Below, piece after piece: positions 47,783 to 56,821 of a stretch of DNA of 64,000 nucleotides. The notes under the pieces are model-generated. The model was given only the letters and a program-made list of their open reading frames with translations, searched no databases and had not been told where the DNA came from. Every line of letters begins with the position of its first letter. Position 1 is the stretch's first letter. This DNA is from Paracoccus zeaxanthinifaciens ATCC 21588 (GTDB lineage Bacteria > Pseudomonadota > Alphaproteobacteria > Rhodobacterales > Rhodobacteraceae): NCBI RefSeq assembly GCF_000420145.1, contig NZ_ATUJ01000012.1, forward strand, positions 28,341 through 92,340. Direction: 5' to 3'. The position numbers and the translations under genes were made by a program.

Positions 47783-48379
47783 ATGTCCGAAGCCCTGATC
47801 GTGATCGACATGCAGAAGGATTTCTGCCCCGGCGGCGCGCTGGCCGTCACCGATGGCGACGCGGTGGTCGGGCCGATCAACGCGATGATGGCGGATTTCG
47901 ACGCGGTGATCCTGACGCAGGACTGGCACCCCGCGGATCATGCCAGCTTTGCGGGCAACCACGCGGGCGGGCAGCCCTTCGCGACGGTGCAGATGCCCTA
48001 TGGCCCGCAGGTCCTGTGGCCCGCGCATTGCGTGATCGGAACCGGGGGCGCGGCCTTTCATCCCGATCTGGACATCGACCGCGCGGATCTTGTGATCCGC
48101 AAGGGATTCCGCAGCGGGATCGACAGCTATTCCGCGTTCTACGAGAACGACCACCAGACCCCCACGGGCCTTGCGGGATACCTGCGCGACCGCGGCATCG
48201 CGAAGCTGGCCTTTGTCGGCCTTGCCCATGATTTCTGCGTCGCCTGGAGCGCGATGGACGCGGCCCGCCTGGGCTTCGAGGCCCGCGTGATCGAGGATGC
48301 CTGCCGCGCCATCGACCTGGACGGCAGCCTTGCCGCCGCGCGGGACGCGATGCGCCAGGCGGGCGTCGCGCTGGACTGA
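47783..48379 (+). CDS. pncA: Nicotinamidase PncA
   Basis: 198 residues. The catalytic triad is Asp9 (VIDMQKDF), Lys107 (IRKGF) and Cys152 (AHDFCV); the metal site lies in QDWHPADHASF. It converts nicotinamide to nicotinate. The next gene encodes nicotinate phosphoribosyltransferase, so the pair forms the NAD salvage route. AGGAGG precedes the ATG. Confidence 0.93.
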   Translation: MSEALIVIDMQKDFCPGGALAVTDGDAVVGPINAMMADFDAVILTQDWHPADHASFAGNHAGGQPFATVQMPYGPQVLWPAHCVIGTGGAAFHPDLDIDRADLVIRKGFRSGIDSYSAFYENDHQTPTGLAGYLRDRGIAKLAFVGLAHDFCVAWSAMDAARLGFEARVIEDACRAIDLDGSLAAARDAMRQAGVALD

Positions 48380-48439
48380 GACCCTTGCAACCCTGCCCGT
48401 CGGCGGGCACCTATGGGCGGATTGCCGGAGGAAGACGAG

Positions 48440-49732
48440 ATGGTCGATATCGCCACGCGGGTCCATAACCACAAATGGAAGATCGACCCGATCGTCCGTT
48501 CGTTGATCGACACGGATTTCTACAAGCTTCTGATGTGCCAGTCGGTCTTTCGCAACCGGCGCGACACGCGGGTGACCTTCAGCCTGATCAACCGCTCGAC
48601 CGACATCAAGCTGGCCGAGCTGATCGACGAGGGCGAGCTGCGCGAGCAGCTGGACCATGTGCGCAGCCTGTCCCTGTCGCGGGGCGAGAGCACCTGGCTG
48701 CGGGGCAACACCTTCTATGGCAAGCGCCAGATGTTCCGCCCGGACTTCATGGAGTTCCTGGAAGGGCTGCGCCTTCCGGCCTATCACCTGGAAAAGCGCG
48801 ACGGGCAGTACGAGCTGACCTTCGAGGGCAGCTGGCCCGAGGTGATGCTGTGGGAGATCCCTGCCCTGGCCGTCCTGATGGAGCTGCGGTCACGCGCCGT
48901 CCTGAAGGACATGGGCCGGTTCGAGCTGCAGGTCCTCTATGCCCGCGCGATGACCCGCCTGTGGGAGAAGCTGGAGCGTCTGCGCGACCTGCCCGACCTG
49001 CGCATCGCCGATTTCGGCACGCGGCGCAGGCACAGCTTCCTGTGGCAGGACTGGGCCGTGCAGGCCATGATCGAGGGCCTGGGCGAACGTTTCGTCGGCA
49101 CCTCGAACTGCCTGATCGCCATGCGCCGCGACATCGAGGCCATCGGCACCAACGCCCACGAACTGCCCATGGTCTATGCCGCCCTGGCCGAGGATGACGC
49201 CGCCCTGCGCCGCGCGCCCTATGACGTGCTGGCCGACTGGCACGAGGAACACGAGGGCAACCTGCGCATGATCCTGCCCGACACCTATGGCACGCCGGGC
49301 TTCCTGGAAGGCGCGCCCGACTGGCTGGCGGGCTGGACCGGCATCCGCATCGACAGCGGCGACCCCGCGACCGGCGCCGAGAACGCGATCCGCTGGTGGA
49401 AGGACCGGGGCGAGGATCCGACGAATAAGCTGATCATCTTCTCGGACGGGCTGGACGTGGACAGGATCGAGACGCTCTATCGCCAGTTCCACGGGCGGGT
49501 GAAGGTCAGCTTCGGCTGGGGCACGCTTCTGACCAACGATTTCCGCGGGCTGGTGCCTGGTGACGGGCTGGCACCGTTCAGCCTGGTCTGCAAGGCGGTC
49601 GCCGCGAACGGGCGGCCCACGGTCAAGCTGTCGGACAACCCCGCCAAGGCGACCGGCCCCGCATCCGAGATCGCGCGCTATCGCCGCGTCTTCGGCGTCG
49701 GAGAGCAGACTGCGACCGCGCCCGTGGTCTAG
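48440..49732 (+). CDS. pncB: Nicotinate phosphoribosyltransferase PncB
   Basis: 430 residues. It starts MVDIATR...SLIDTDFYKLLMCQSVFR and has the phosphorylated-His motif GTNAHELPM, plus FGTRRRHS and IRIDSGDPA. It makes nicotinate mononucleotide from nicotinate and PRPP, usually with ATP. GGAGGAAG precedes ATG 48440. It follows pncA by 60 bases and is probably co-transcribed; its stop overlaps the convergent phosphate-carrier stop. Confidence 0.94.
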   Translation: MVDIATRVHNHKWKIDPIVRSLIDTDFYKLLMCQSVFRNRRDTRVTFSLINRSTDIKLAELIDEGELREQLDHVRSLSLSRGESTWLRGNTFYGKRQMFRPDFMEFLEGLRLPAYHLEKRDGQYELTFEGSWPEVMLWEIPALAVLMELRSRAVLKDMGRFELQVLYARAMTRLWEKLERLRDLPDLRIADFGTRRRHSFLWQDWAVQAMIEGLGERFVGTSNCLIAMRRDIEAIGTNAHELPMVYAALAEDDAALRRAPYDVLADWHEEHEGNLRMILPDTYGTPGFLEGAPDWLAGWTGIRIDSGDPATGAENAIRWWKDRGEDPTNKLIIFSDGLDVDRIETLYRQFHGRVKVSFGWGTLLTNDFRGLVPGDGLAPFSLVCKAVAANGRPTVKLSDNPAKATGPASEIARYRRVFGVGEQTATAPVV

Positions 49733-51153
49733 GTCCCGGCCAGCAGCAGCGAACAGACCAGCGCCGACAGCGCGCCCGTCACCGGCACCGTCACGACCCA
49801 TGCGGCGGTGATGGTCGCCACGTGGCTGCGACGGATCAGGACGCGGCGGCGCATCTCCTCGATGGGCAGGGCGTCGCGGCGGCGGTTGCGGCGGCGGTCC
49901 ACCCATTCGCGCGCGAAGCCCACGCCGAAGATGCCCCCCACCGCCACATGCGTGGTCGAGACCGGCAGCCCCAGGCTGGAGGCCGTCAGCACCGTCAGTG
50001 CCGTCCCGAGCGACACGCAGAAAGCCCGCCCCGCATTCAGCCGCGTGATGCCGCTGCCGACCAGCGTGACCAGCCTGCGCCCGAAGAACAGCGTCCCTGC
50101 CGCGATGGCCAGCCCCCCGCCCAGCAGCACCGCCAGCGGCGATCCCGCGATCGAGATGCCGCCACCCAGCATGATGACCGACAGCGGCCCCGCGATGTTG
50201 CCGACATCGTTCGCCCCATGCGCAAACGCCATGATCGCCACCGCCAGCACCAGCGCGGGACGCAGGAGGCGCTTGACGCTCGGCTTCCTGGGATCGCGGG
50301 CGATCTCGGCCAAAACCTTGCGGCGGGTGATCGCGAAGGCCACCCCGCCCAGAATCGCGGCGGCCGCGATCTCGGGGATAAGGACGTCGCTGCGCAGGGA
50401 CAGGCGCGCCAGGTAGGCCGCGAACAGCGCCGCCATCAGCGCCACCATCGCGGGGATCCAGTTCAGCGCCGCCCGCGCGCGATCCGGCGCATCGACGACG
50501 CGCATCCGCAGCAGCACCAGCAGCGCCCCGGCCAGCGTCCCCGCGACCAGCGGCGTGATCACCCAGACCACGGTGATCGTGCCAAGCGTCGCCCATTTGA
50601 CGCCCGCAAGACCCGCCGCCGCCGCAGAGGCGCCCGAGATGCCGCCCACGATGGAATGCGATGTGCTGACCGGCAAGCCGATGCCGCTGGCCAGCGTGAT
50701 CCAGGTCGCCGCCGCGATCAGGGCCGAGACCATGACGATCTGCCCTTGCCCGCCCGCAACGATGCCTGCCGGATCGTAGATTCCCCCCGCCAGCCGCGAC
50801 GTCACCGCGCCGCCCGCCAGCATCGCACCCGCGATCCCGGCGCCCGCCGCCAGCAACAGCCCGGGCAGCACCCGGATCGCCCCCGCACCGACCGCCGGCC
50901 CAAGCGAGTTCGCGACATCGTTCGATCCGATCGCGACGCCCAGCCAGCCCGCGACGATCAGCCCCGCGCCCATCGCCATGAATTCCGGGTCCGCCCCCGA
51001 CAGGCTGAGCGTCAGGATCACGCCCGCGACCAGCACCAGCACGGCAAGCCCCAGGCGCCAGACGGGCTGGAATGCATGCTGCTGCGCGGCCTCGGCATTG
51101 GTGATGCGGCGAAGATCCTTGTCCAGCGTATGGAAGCTGCTTGCGGGCCTCAT
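49729..51153 (-). CDS. Inorganic phosphate transporter, PiT family
   Basis: 474 residues with 10-12 hydrophobic segments. The two PiT signature repeats are GSNDVANSLGPAVG and GANDVGNIAGP; these bind phosphate or metal-phosphate. The start ATG 51153 overlaps the Nudix stop (ATGA). Transcription comes from arfB through the Nudix gene into this carrier on the minus strand. Confidence 0.93.
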   Translation of the reverse strand: MRPASSFHTLDKDLRRITNAEAAQQHAFQPVWRLGLAVLVLVAGVILTLSLSGADPEFMAMGAGLIVAGWLGVAIGSNDVANSLGPAVGAGAIRVLPGLLLAAGAGIAGAMLAGGAVTSRLAGGIYDPAGIVAGGQGQIVMVSALIAAATWITLASGIGLPVSTSHSIVGGISGASAAAAGLAGVKWATLGTITVVWVITPLVAGTLAGALLVLLRMRVVDAPDRARAALNWIPAMVALMAALFAAYLARLSLRSDVLIPEIAAAAILGGVAFAITRRKVLAEIARDPRKPSVKRLLRPALVLAVAIMAFAHGANDVGNIAGPLSVIMLGGGISIAGSPLAVLLGGGLAIAAGTLFFGRRLVTLVGSGITRLNAGRAFCVSLGTALTVLTASSLGLPVSTTHVAVGGIFGVGFAREWVDRRRNRRRDALPIEEMRRRVLIRRSHVATITAAWVVTVPVTGALSALVCSLLLAGT

Positions 51154-51611
51154 TCGGCTGCGATGGCCGCAGGATCCAGCGCCAGCAGGATCTGCTTCAG
51201 ACCCGGCTCGGCCACCATGCGGGCGGCGTCGCGGGGGGCGAACCAGCGGCGCTTGCGCTGGCGGACCTCGGGAAACGCATCCTCGACGCAGTCCACTTCC
51301 ATCAGGAAGACGCGCACCTGCACGGGCACGGCATAGCCTTCGTCCTGATCCTTGTCATAGAGAAAGCGGCCCAGCTCGGCCTCGGACATGGTACCGCGGA
51401 GGCCGGCCTCTTCCCAGGCCTCCTGGGCGGCGGCGCCGGCAAGGGTGCGCCCCTCCATCGGCCAGCCCTTGGGGATGACCCAACGGCCCGTGCCCCGGCT
51501 GGTGATCAGCATCACGGCGCCGCTGTCGCGGTCGCGACAGATCGCGCCGACCTGCATCTGTGTCGGCCTGCGCCCCATCAGAAGCGCCAATGCCTTGCCG
51601 AAAACCTTCAT
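51150..51611 (-). CDS. Nudix hydrolase, DIPP-like
   Basis: 153 residues. The Nudix region is GWPMEGRTLAGAAAQEAWEEAG. Against the consensus GX5EX7REUXEEXGU, the first Glu is Arg and the REU Arg is Gln, but the EE...E of the active helix remains (QEAWEEAG). WVIPKGWPM is typical of diphosphoinositol/diadenosine polyphosphate-type Nudix enzymes. The substrate is unknown. It overlaps arfB upstream and the phosphate carrier downstream by four bases each. Confidence 0.87.
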   Translation of the reverse strand: MKVFGKALALLMGRRPTQMQVGAICRDRDSGAVMLITSRGTGRWVIPKGWPMEGRTLAGAAAQEAWEEAGLRGTMSEAELGRFLYDKDQDEGYAVPVQVRVFLMEVDCVEDAFPEVRQRKRRWFAPRDAARMVAEPGLKQILLALDPAAIAAE

Positions 51612-52030
51612 TCCTGCCCGTCCACTCTGCTTCGCAGCGCCTTGACTTCGCCGCGGATGGACTTCGCCTTCAGGCGGCGTCGCTGCGATCCGAGGGTGGG
51701 TCTTGTGGCGACCCGGCGCTTGGGCGCAACGCTAGCCTTACGGATCAGTTCCGCCAAGCGTTCCCGCGCGATCTCTCGATTGCGGGACTGACTGCGCGTT
51801 TCCTGTGCAAGGATCACCACCGCGCCGTCCTGCGTCCAGCGGCGCCCGGCCAGCCGTTGCAGGCGGCGCTTGACCGGATCGGAAAGGTTCGGCGAACGCT
51901 CGGCCTCGAAGCGCAGCTCGACGGCGGTCTCGACCTTGTTCACGTTCTGCCCGCCCGGACCCTGTGCCCGGGTGAACTGTTCGGACAGCTCCCATTCCTC
52001 GATCGCGATCGTGTCGGTGACATACAACAT
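51608..52030 (-). CDS. arfB: Alternative ribosome-rescue peptidyl-tRNA hydrolase ArfB
   Basis: 140 residues. The release-factor GGQ motif is in RAQGPGGQNVNKVET, and a basic C-terminal tail (RRVATRPTLGSQRRRLKAKSIRG) fits the mRNA channel of stalled ribosomes. It frees peptides from stalled ribosomes. First gene of the arfB-Nudix-phosphate carrier chain. No clear ribosome site is visible before ATG 52030. Confidence 0.92.
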   Translation of the reverse strand: MLYVTDTIAIEEWELSEQFTRAQGPGGQNVNKVETAVELRFEAERSPNLSDPVKRRLQRLAGRRWTQDGAVVILAQETRSQSRNREIARERLAELIRKASVAPKRRVATRPTLGSQRRRLKAKSIRGEVKALRSRVDGQE

Positions 52031-52243
52031 AAGCTGAATATACGCCCTATCTCCGGCGCTATCAAATCGCGGCCTTGGTTGAGATCCGGTTAATTATTGA
52101 CGCAGCCTTGCCGAATCCTGCAACGATATCGTCGCATGATGCATTTAGCGTCACCTGCGCGTGAACGGGCCCCGGTTTTGCCGACCTTGTAATCCGGCCC
52201 GAACCTGTTAGCGCGAAAAGACAAAACCTATCGGAGGACAGTG

Positions 52244-53632
52244 ATGGACGGACGGGATCAGCTTGGCAGGCGCGAGATCACCTGCTTCAAGGCCTATGAC
52301 GTGCGTGGAGAGCTGGGCAAGAATCTCGATCCCGATGTCGCCTATCGCATCGGCCGCGCCTTTGCGCAGGCACGCGACGCCAAGCGCGTCGTGGTGGGTC
52401 GCGACAGCCGCGAAACCTCGCCCGAGCTGGCGAAGGCGCTGATCGAGGGTCTGACCGACGGCGGCGCCGACGTGCTGGACCTTGGCCTTGCGGGCACCGA
52501 AGAGGTCTATTTCCACACCGGCTTCCACGACACCGATGGCGGGATCGAGGTGACGGCCTCGCACAACCCGATCAACTACAACGGCATGAAGATCGTGGGC
52601 CGTGGTTCCGCACCGCTGGACCCCGCGACCGAGCTGCCCCCCATCGTGGAACTGGCCACGGGCGGCGAATTCGCCCCTGCGACCAAGGGCAGCGTCACCG
52701 ATTTCAGCCATGCCCGCGCGGATTACGCCAAGCGCATGGCCGATTTCGTCGATGTCTCGGCGCTGAAGCCGATGAAGATCGTCGTGAACGCGGGCAACGG
52801 CACCGCCGGCCCGACCTTCGACGCCATCGCCGAGGAACTGGAACGCCGCGGCGCGCCGCTGACCTTCGTGCGCATGCACCACAACGTGGACAGCAGCTTC
52901 CCGAACGGCATCCCCAATCCGCTGCTGCCGGAAAACCAGCCGCCCACCGTGGACATGGTCAAGGCCGAGAACGCCGATCTGGGCGTCGCATGGGACGGCG
53001 ATTTCGACCGCTGCTTCTTCTTCGACGAGAACGGCCGCTTCATCCCCGGCGAATATATCGTCGGCCTTCTGGGCGCGGCATTCCTGGAAAAATCGCCGGG
53101 CGAGAAGATCGTGCATGACCCCCGCGTCATCATGAACACCCGCGCCATGATCGAAGAGGCCGGCGGCGAGGCCGTGGTCAGCAAGACCGGACACGCCTTC
53201 ATCAAGCGCAAGATGCGCGACGTGGGCGCGGTCTATGGCGGCGAGATGTCGGCCCACCACTATTTCCGCGACTTCTACTTCTGCGACAGCGGGATGATCC
53301 CCTGGCTGCTGATGATCGAGCTTCTGTCGCGCAAGGGGCAGACCCTGGCCGAGCTGCTGGAAGAGCGGATGAGCCTCTATCCGTCCTCGGGCGAGACGAA
53401 CTATCACATCGAGGACCCGGATGCGGCCATCGCGCGCCTGATCGACGCCTATGAATCCAAGGCCGACAGCCGCGACGACCTGGACGGCGTGTCGCTGAAC
53501 TTCGGCAACTGGCGCTTCAACCTGCGCAAGTCGAATACCGAGCCGGTCGTGCGCCTGAACGTCGAGGCCGATGGCGATGCCGATCTGGTCCGCGCCAAGC
53601 AGGCCGAATTGGCGGCCCTGCTGAAGGGCTGA
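52244..53632 (+). CDS. Phosphomannomutase/phosphoglucomutase
   Basis: 462 residues of the alpha-D-phosphohexomutase family. The active serine is in EVTASHNPINYNGMK, the metal loop is AWDGDFDRC, the sugar loop GEMSAHHYFRDF and the phosphate-binding loop RKSNTEPVVRLN. It interconverts mannose-6-P/mannose-1-P and perhaps glucose phosphates. The 213 bases upstream hold no gene, but include a TTGACG at 52097 that may be part of a promoter. GGAGG precedes ATG 52244. A strong terminator follows. Confidence 0.92.
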   Translation: MDGRDQLGRREITCFKAYDVRGELGKNLDPDVAYRIGRAFAQARDAKRVVVGRDSRETSPELAKALIEGLTDGGADVLDLGLAGTEEVYFHTGFHDTDGGIEVTASHNPINYNGMKIVGRGSAPLDPATELPPIVELATGGEFAPATKGSVTDFSHARADYAKRMADFVDVSALKPMKIVVNAGNGTAGPTFDAIAEELERRGAPLTFVRMHHNVDSSFPNGIPNPLLPENQPPTVDMVKAENADLGVAWDGDFDRCFFFDENGRFIPGEYIVGLLGAAFLEKSPGEKIVHDPRVIMNTRAMIEEAGGEAVVSKTGHAFIKRKMRDVGAVYGGEMSAHHYFRDFYFCDSGMIPWLLMIELLSRKGQTLAELLEERMSLYPSSGETNYHIEDPDAAIARLIDAYESKADSRDDLDGVSLNFGNWRFNLRKSNTEPVVRLNVEADGDADLVRAKQAELAALLKG

Positions 53633-53653
53633 CCCGACCTTCTCGACAACCGA

Positions 53654-53687
53654 AAGGGCCGCGCATCATCGCGCGGCCCTTTTGCGT
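53654..53687 (+). terminator. Intrinsic terminator after the phosphomannomutase gene
   Basis: A perfect 12-base stem, aaagggccgcgc at 53654-53665 and gcgcggcccttt at 53672-53683, loop atcatc, followed by a T-rich tail. It lies between two convergent stops and can serve both strands. Confidence 0.8.
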
Positions 53688-53720
53688 TTTGCGGAATTTT
53701 TATCGCTTCACGTGAAACAC

Positions 53721-55124
53721 TTATGACGATTCGGGGTCGTCGAAGCCGAAGGCCGCGTAATCGCGCACATATGCGCTGCGCGCGGCCTTGATCAGCGCCT
53801 TGTCCCGCAGGTGGTCCGGCAGCGGCGCGGGTGCCAGCGCGGCGGTGTCCACGCCTTGCAGCCCGACCGTGCGCGCCAGCAGGTCCATGTCCTCGGGCAG
53901 GCGTTCCTCGCGGATCAGCATGTCGGGCGAGGCGAAGCGCGCAAAGCCCGCGATCACCTCGGACTGGCTGGCCCATGTGGGATGGGTCGGCAGCGTGGTC
54001 TGGCCGTTCAGGTTGCGCTTGAGGAAACCGAGGAACTGGCCGAACAGGCGGACCTGCTCATCCGTGTCCAAGACATCGGGGGCGACGGGTTCGGGCAGGT
54101 CGACCTTGTGCAGGCGTCGCAGCGTGTCGCGCAGATCGGCGGGCGCATCCGACAGGACCTGCCCGAAGGCCGTCCAGGCGCGGTGCAGCGGGTGGCGCAG
54201 CACCGAGAAGCTGCGATGCCCCGGATGGCCGCGCTTCCACTGGCGCAGGCTGGTCTGGGTGAAATCGCCCGAAACGGCCCCCAGCCCGGCCATCCAGTCG
54301 CGCACCGCGACGCCCGCACCGCCGCGCACGGGCATGAACAGCAGCCCCCTGCCCGCCTCGACCGCGCTGAAGCTGGGGACCGAGGGGCCACGACGGGGCT
54401 CGAAATTCGGGATGCGGCGCAGCATGAACGGATCGAGCGTCTGCAGATCGGCCTGCATCTGGTCGAAATTGCGCACCTTCTCGGACATCTCGCGCGGGTT
54501 CTGGGGCACCTGGTCGCTGGCGGGTTCCACGCGCGGAATGTCGGTGCGGCCCAGCCAGTGCAGCAGGCCGGTCATCACGTCGGCATCGCGCAGATCCTCG
54601 TAGCCCAGCCAGAAGGCGCTCTGGCCGGTGACCTGCAGCCAGTGCATGACCTTCATCTGGAAACGCTCGATCGCGGTGACGTTCTCGCGGAACTCGGCCC
54701 CGTCATAGGTGATGGCGGCGGGGATCGGGGTCTCGCTCTCGTTCAGCTTCCACTGGTTGGTTTCCCAGGCCAGCCGGGTCGAGACATAGCTGTCCAGCGG
54801 GTTGCGCGTCAGCACGATCTTGGCGCAGCGGCGGTCCTGCATGATGGCGTCGAAGACGCGCGGATCGTGGTCGTGGAAATAGCGGAAGCCCGGCAGGTGC
54901 CCCGGCCTGTCGGTCAGGATGCGCAGCAGCGGCAGGGGGTCGGCCTCGCGCTGGTCGCGCGTGACGCCCGCCAGCTCGTCCTTGTCGGGCCAGCCCATCA
55001 TGTAGGGGTTGAACGCCTCGCCGTGGCAGGTGACGCCGCGGATGGCGTTCAGCGTCGCCTCCAGCAGGTTCGAGCCGGTGCGCATTTCGGCAAAGATGAC
55101 GAAGCTGCGGAACGAGGAGGTCAT
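53721..55124 (-). CDS. NodH-type sulfotransferase with two sulfotransferase-like halves
   Basis: 467 residues. The N-terminal half has the PAPS 5'-phosphosulfate loop FAEMRTGSNLLEATLN (about 11-26) and the 3'-phosphate site KIVLTRNPLDSYVSTRLAW. The C-terminal half has a second, weaker pair: MPVRGGAGVAVRDWM and SFSVLRHPLHRAWTAF. It should transfer sulfate from PAPS to a sugar, perhaps with one active and one substrate-binding half. Its start overlaps the GT14 gene stop (55121-55124), so it ends the galU operon. Confidence 0.85.
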   Translation of the reverse strand: MTSSFRSFVIFAEMRTGSNLLEATLNAIRGVTCHGEAFNPYMMGWPDKDELAGVTRDQREADPLPLLRILTDRPGHLPGFRYFHDHDPRVFDAIMQDRRCAKIVLTRNPLDSYVSTRLAWETNQWKLNESETPIPAAITYDGAEFRENVTAIERFQMKVMHWLQVTGQSAFWLGYEDLRDADVMTGLLHWLGRTDIPRVEPASDQVPQNPREMSEKVRNFDQMQADLQTLDPFMLRRIPNFEPRRGPSVPSFSAVEAGRGLLFMPVRGGAGVAVRDWMAGLGAVSGDFTQTSLRQWKRGHPGHRSFSVLRHPLHRAWTAFGQVLSDAPADLRDTLRRLHKVDLPEPVAPDVLDTDEQVRLFGQFLGFLKRNLNGQTTLPTHPTWASQSEVIAGFARFASPDMLIREERLPEDMDLLARTVGLQGVDTAALAPAPLPDHLRDKALIKAARSAYVRDYAAFGFDDPESS

Positions 55125-56821
55125 TCGGCGGCGGTCCTTTCGGTCGTGGGAATGTCGTGGACAGGCAGCCCGTCACCCGACATGCGCGGCTGCAGCCCGG
55201 AATTGCGCAGGCGGCGCAGCAGCTCGGCCATGCCGGCCATGTCGCGCATGGCCGGCAGCCCGGTCGGCACCGGCCCGCGCATCGGCAATGCCTGCAGCGC
55301 CTGCATCATCAGGGGCTGGGGCCGGGCCAGGAAATCGGTCAGTTCATGCACCTGCACCCGCGCCTTCACCCAGACCGAGTTCAGCACCTCCAGGTGCTTC
55401 AGCTCGGCGCGTTGCAGGATCGCGGTGACGCGGCGGATGTCGTCGAAGGGCATGTCGCTGTCCAGCAGCGGCAGCATCCAGGCCCCGGTGATGACGTTCA
55501 CATGGGCGTTCGGATCGGTCGCCACGAACCAGTTGAGCGCCTGGTTGTCGCGCGGGCTGAACTGGAAGACCTGCATCCGCTGCGTGACGCGGATCAGCGA
55601 GGTCAGGAAGCCCTGCGGATCGCGGTCGCGGATCAGGGTGCTGGAGGATATGGCCCCCGGCCCGATCTCGGGGCGGCCCGCGAACTCGGCCATCTCGGGG
55701 CCCATCAGGTGGCCGTGGACATCGGCGTCGATCATGCCCGACAGCCAGTCCTCGAACCCCGGGAACACGTCGCTGAAGCCGTGGAACACCGCATAGGGGG
55801 CCGAGGTCTTGCCGTTCTCGGCGTCCTTGCGGGGAAAGCGCGACTGCATGTAGAGGCCCGGACGGCCCAGCAGCCTGCGACGGACGGTGCGGTTGATCAC
55901 CCTCTCGAACCGTTCGGGGCGCGGGGCGGTGGCGTCGGGCGATCCGACCGCGGGGCGCGGGAAATGGTCCAGCAGCCCCGTGGACCCCGGCCAGACCTTG
56001 CGCGCGACGAAGCAGTGCGATTCCTCCAGCATCCGCGCGTGGTCGTCATACAGCTGATAGGGGCGCCCCTCGTGGTCGAACTTGGCCAGCGTCAGCGACC
56101 TGCTCTCGATCCGCAGGGCGTGGCGGCGGGCCAGCGTCTGGAAATAGCTCTCGTCCGGGATCCAGCTGAGCCGGAAGTACCGGTCGAAGACCTTGCGCTT
56201 CGGATCGTCCAGGATCGCGCGCAGGGTCGCGGCGGTCAGGCACCACCATTGCGATCCCAGATGCGGGATGATCCCCTTGGGCACCTTGCGCCGCACGCCC
56301 AGGCGCCGCTGCAGGTCCACCAGCCGGTCGAACCACTTGCGATGCCTGCGCCAGTCCAGCGGATAGAACAGCGTGAAGCGTTCCTCGTTGAGGCCGCCGA
56401 CGGTCCAGCCGACATCATGGGCGGTCACGCTCTCGATATGGTCCAGATCCGGGTCCAGCGCCAGGAATGCCCGAAGGTCGCGGACGGGACGCAGCGGCAG
56501 GCAGGCCCCGGATGCCAGGTAGACATGAGTCGTGTCCGGGAACCGGTCCAGCAGCAGCTGCGCCGCGTCCTGCGTGGCGGCGACCAGGCTGAAGCGCCCC
56601 CAGTCGCAGGGGCGGCGGCGGCTGAACAGCACCTCGGGCAGGTCCGACAGCGCGGCCTGCATCCGCGCGAAATCCGCGGCCGGAACCTTGGCATCGACAT
56701 GGACCGCGACCCGCGCGCCGCCCTCGACCCAGATCCGCGCCATGCGCGCGGCAATGTCCAGATCGGCATGGCACAGCAGCACCACCCCAAGCGCGACGCC
56801 GCCCGTCATGGCCCCCGTCAT
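55121..56821 (-). CDS. GT14 (Core-2/I-branching type) glycosyltransferase with C-terminal DUF5927-like domain
   Basis: 566 residues. The N-terminal part (about 1-300) is a Branch/GT14 glycosyltransferase: LCHADLDIAARMARIWVEGG, HVYLASGACLPLRPV and SQWWCLTA. The C-terminal part (about 310-560) with YAVFHGFSDVFPGFEDWLSG resembles the DUF5927 domain seen in Rhodobacterales. Members are annotated as beta-1,6-N-acetylglucosaminyltransferases; acceptor unknown. ATG 56821 overlaps the GT2 stop by four bases; ATG 56809 is the alternative. Confidence 0.82.
   Translation of the reverse strand: MTGAMTGGVALGVVLLCHADLDIAARMARIWVEGGARVAVHVDAKVPAADFARMQAALSDLPEVLFSRRRPCDWGRFSLVAATQDAAQLLLDRFPDTTHVYLASGACLPLRPVRDLRAFLALDPDLDHIESVTAHDVGWTVGGLNEERFTLFYPLDWRRHRKWFDRLVDLQRRLGVRRKVPKGIIPHLGSQWWCLTAATLRAILDDPKRKVFDRYFRLSWIPDESYFQTLARRHALRIESRSLTLAKFDHEGRPYQLYDDHARMLEESHCFVARKVWPGSTGLLDHFPRPAVGSPDATAPRPERFERVINRTVRRRLLGRPGLYMQSRFPRKDAENGKTSAPYAVFHGFSDVFPGFEDWLSGMIDADVHGHLMGPEMAEFAGRPEIGPGAISSSTLIRDRDPQGFLTSLIRVTQRMQVFQFSPRDNQALNWFVATDPNAHVNVITGAWMLPLLDSDMPFDDIRRVTAILQRAELKHLEVLNSVWVKARVQVHELTDFLARPQPLMMQALQALPMRGPVPTGLPAMRDMAGMAELLRRLRNSGLQPRMSGDGLPVHDIPTTERTAAE

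Noticed and set aside
46052..48787. Extension of the SLC13 carrier frame upstream across pncA
   Set aside because: The carrier has a good ribosome site and start at 47647; the extension is antisense to pncA and has no homology pattern.
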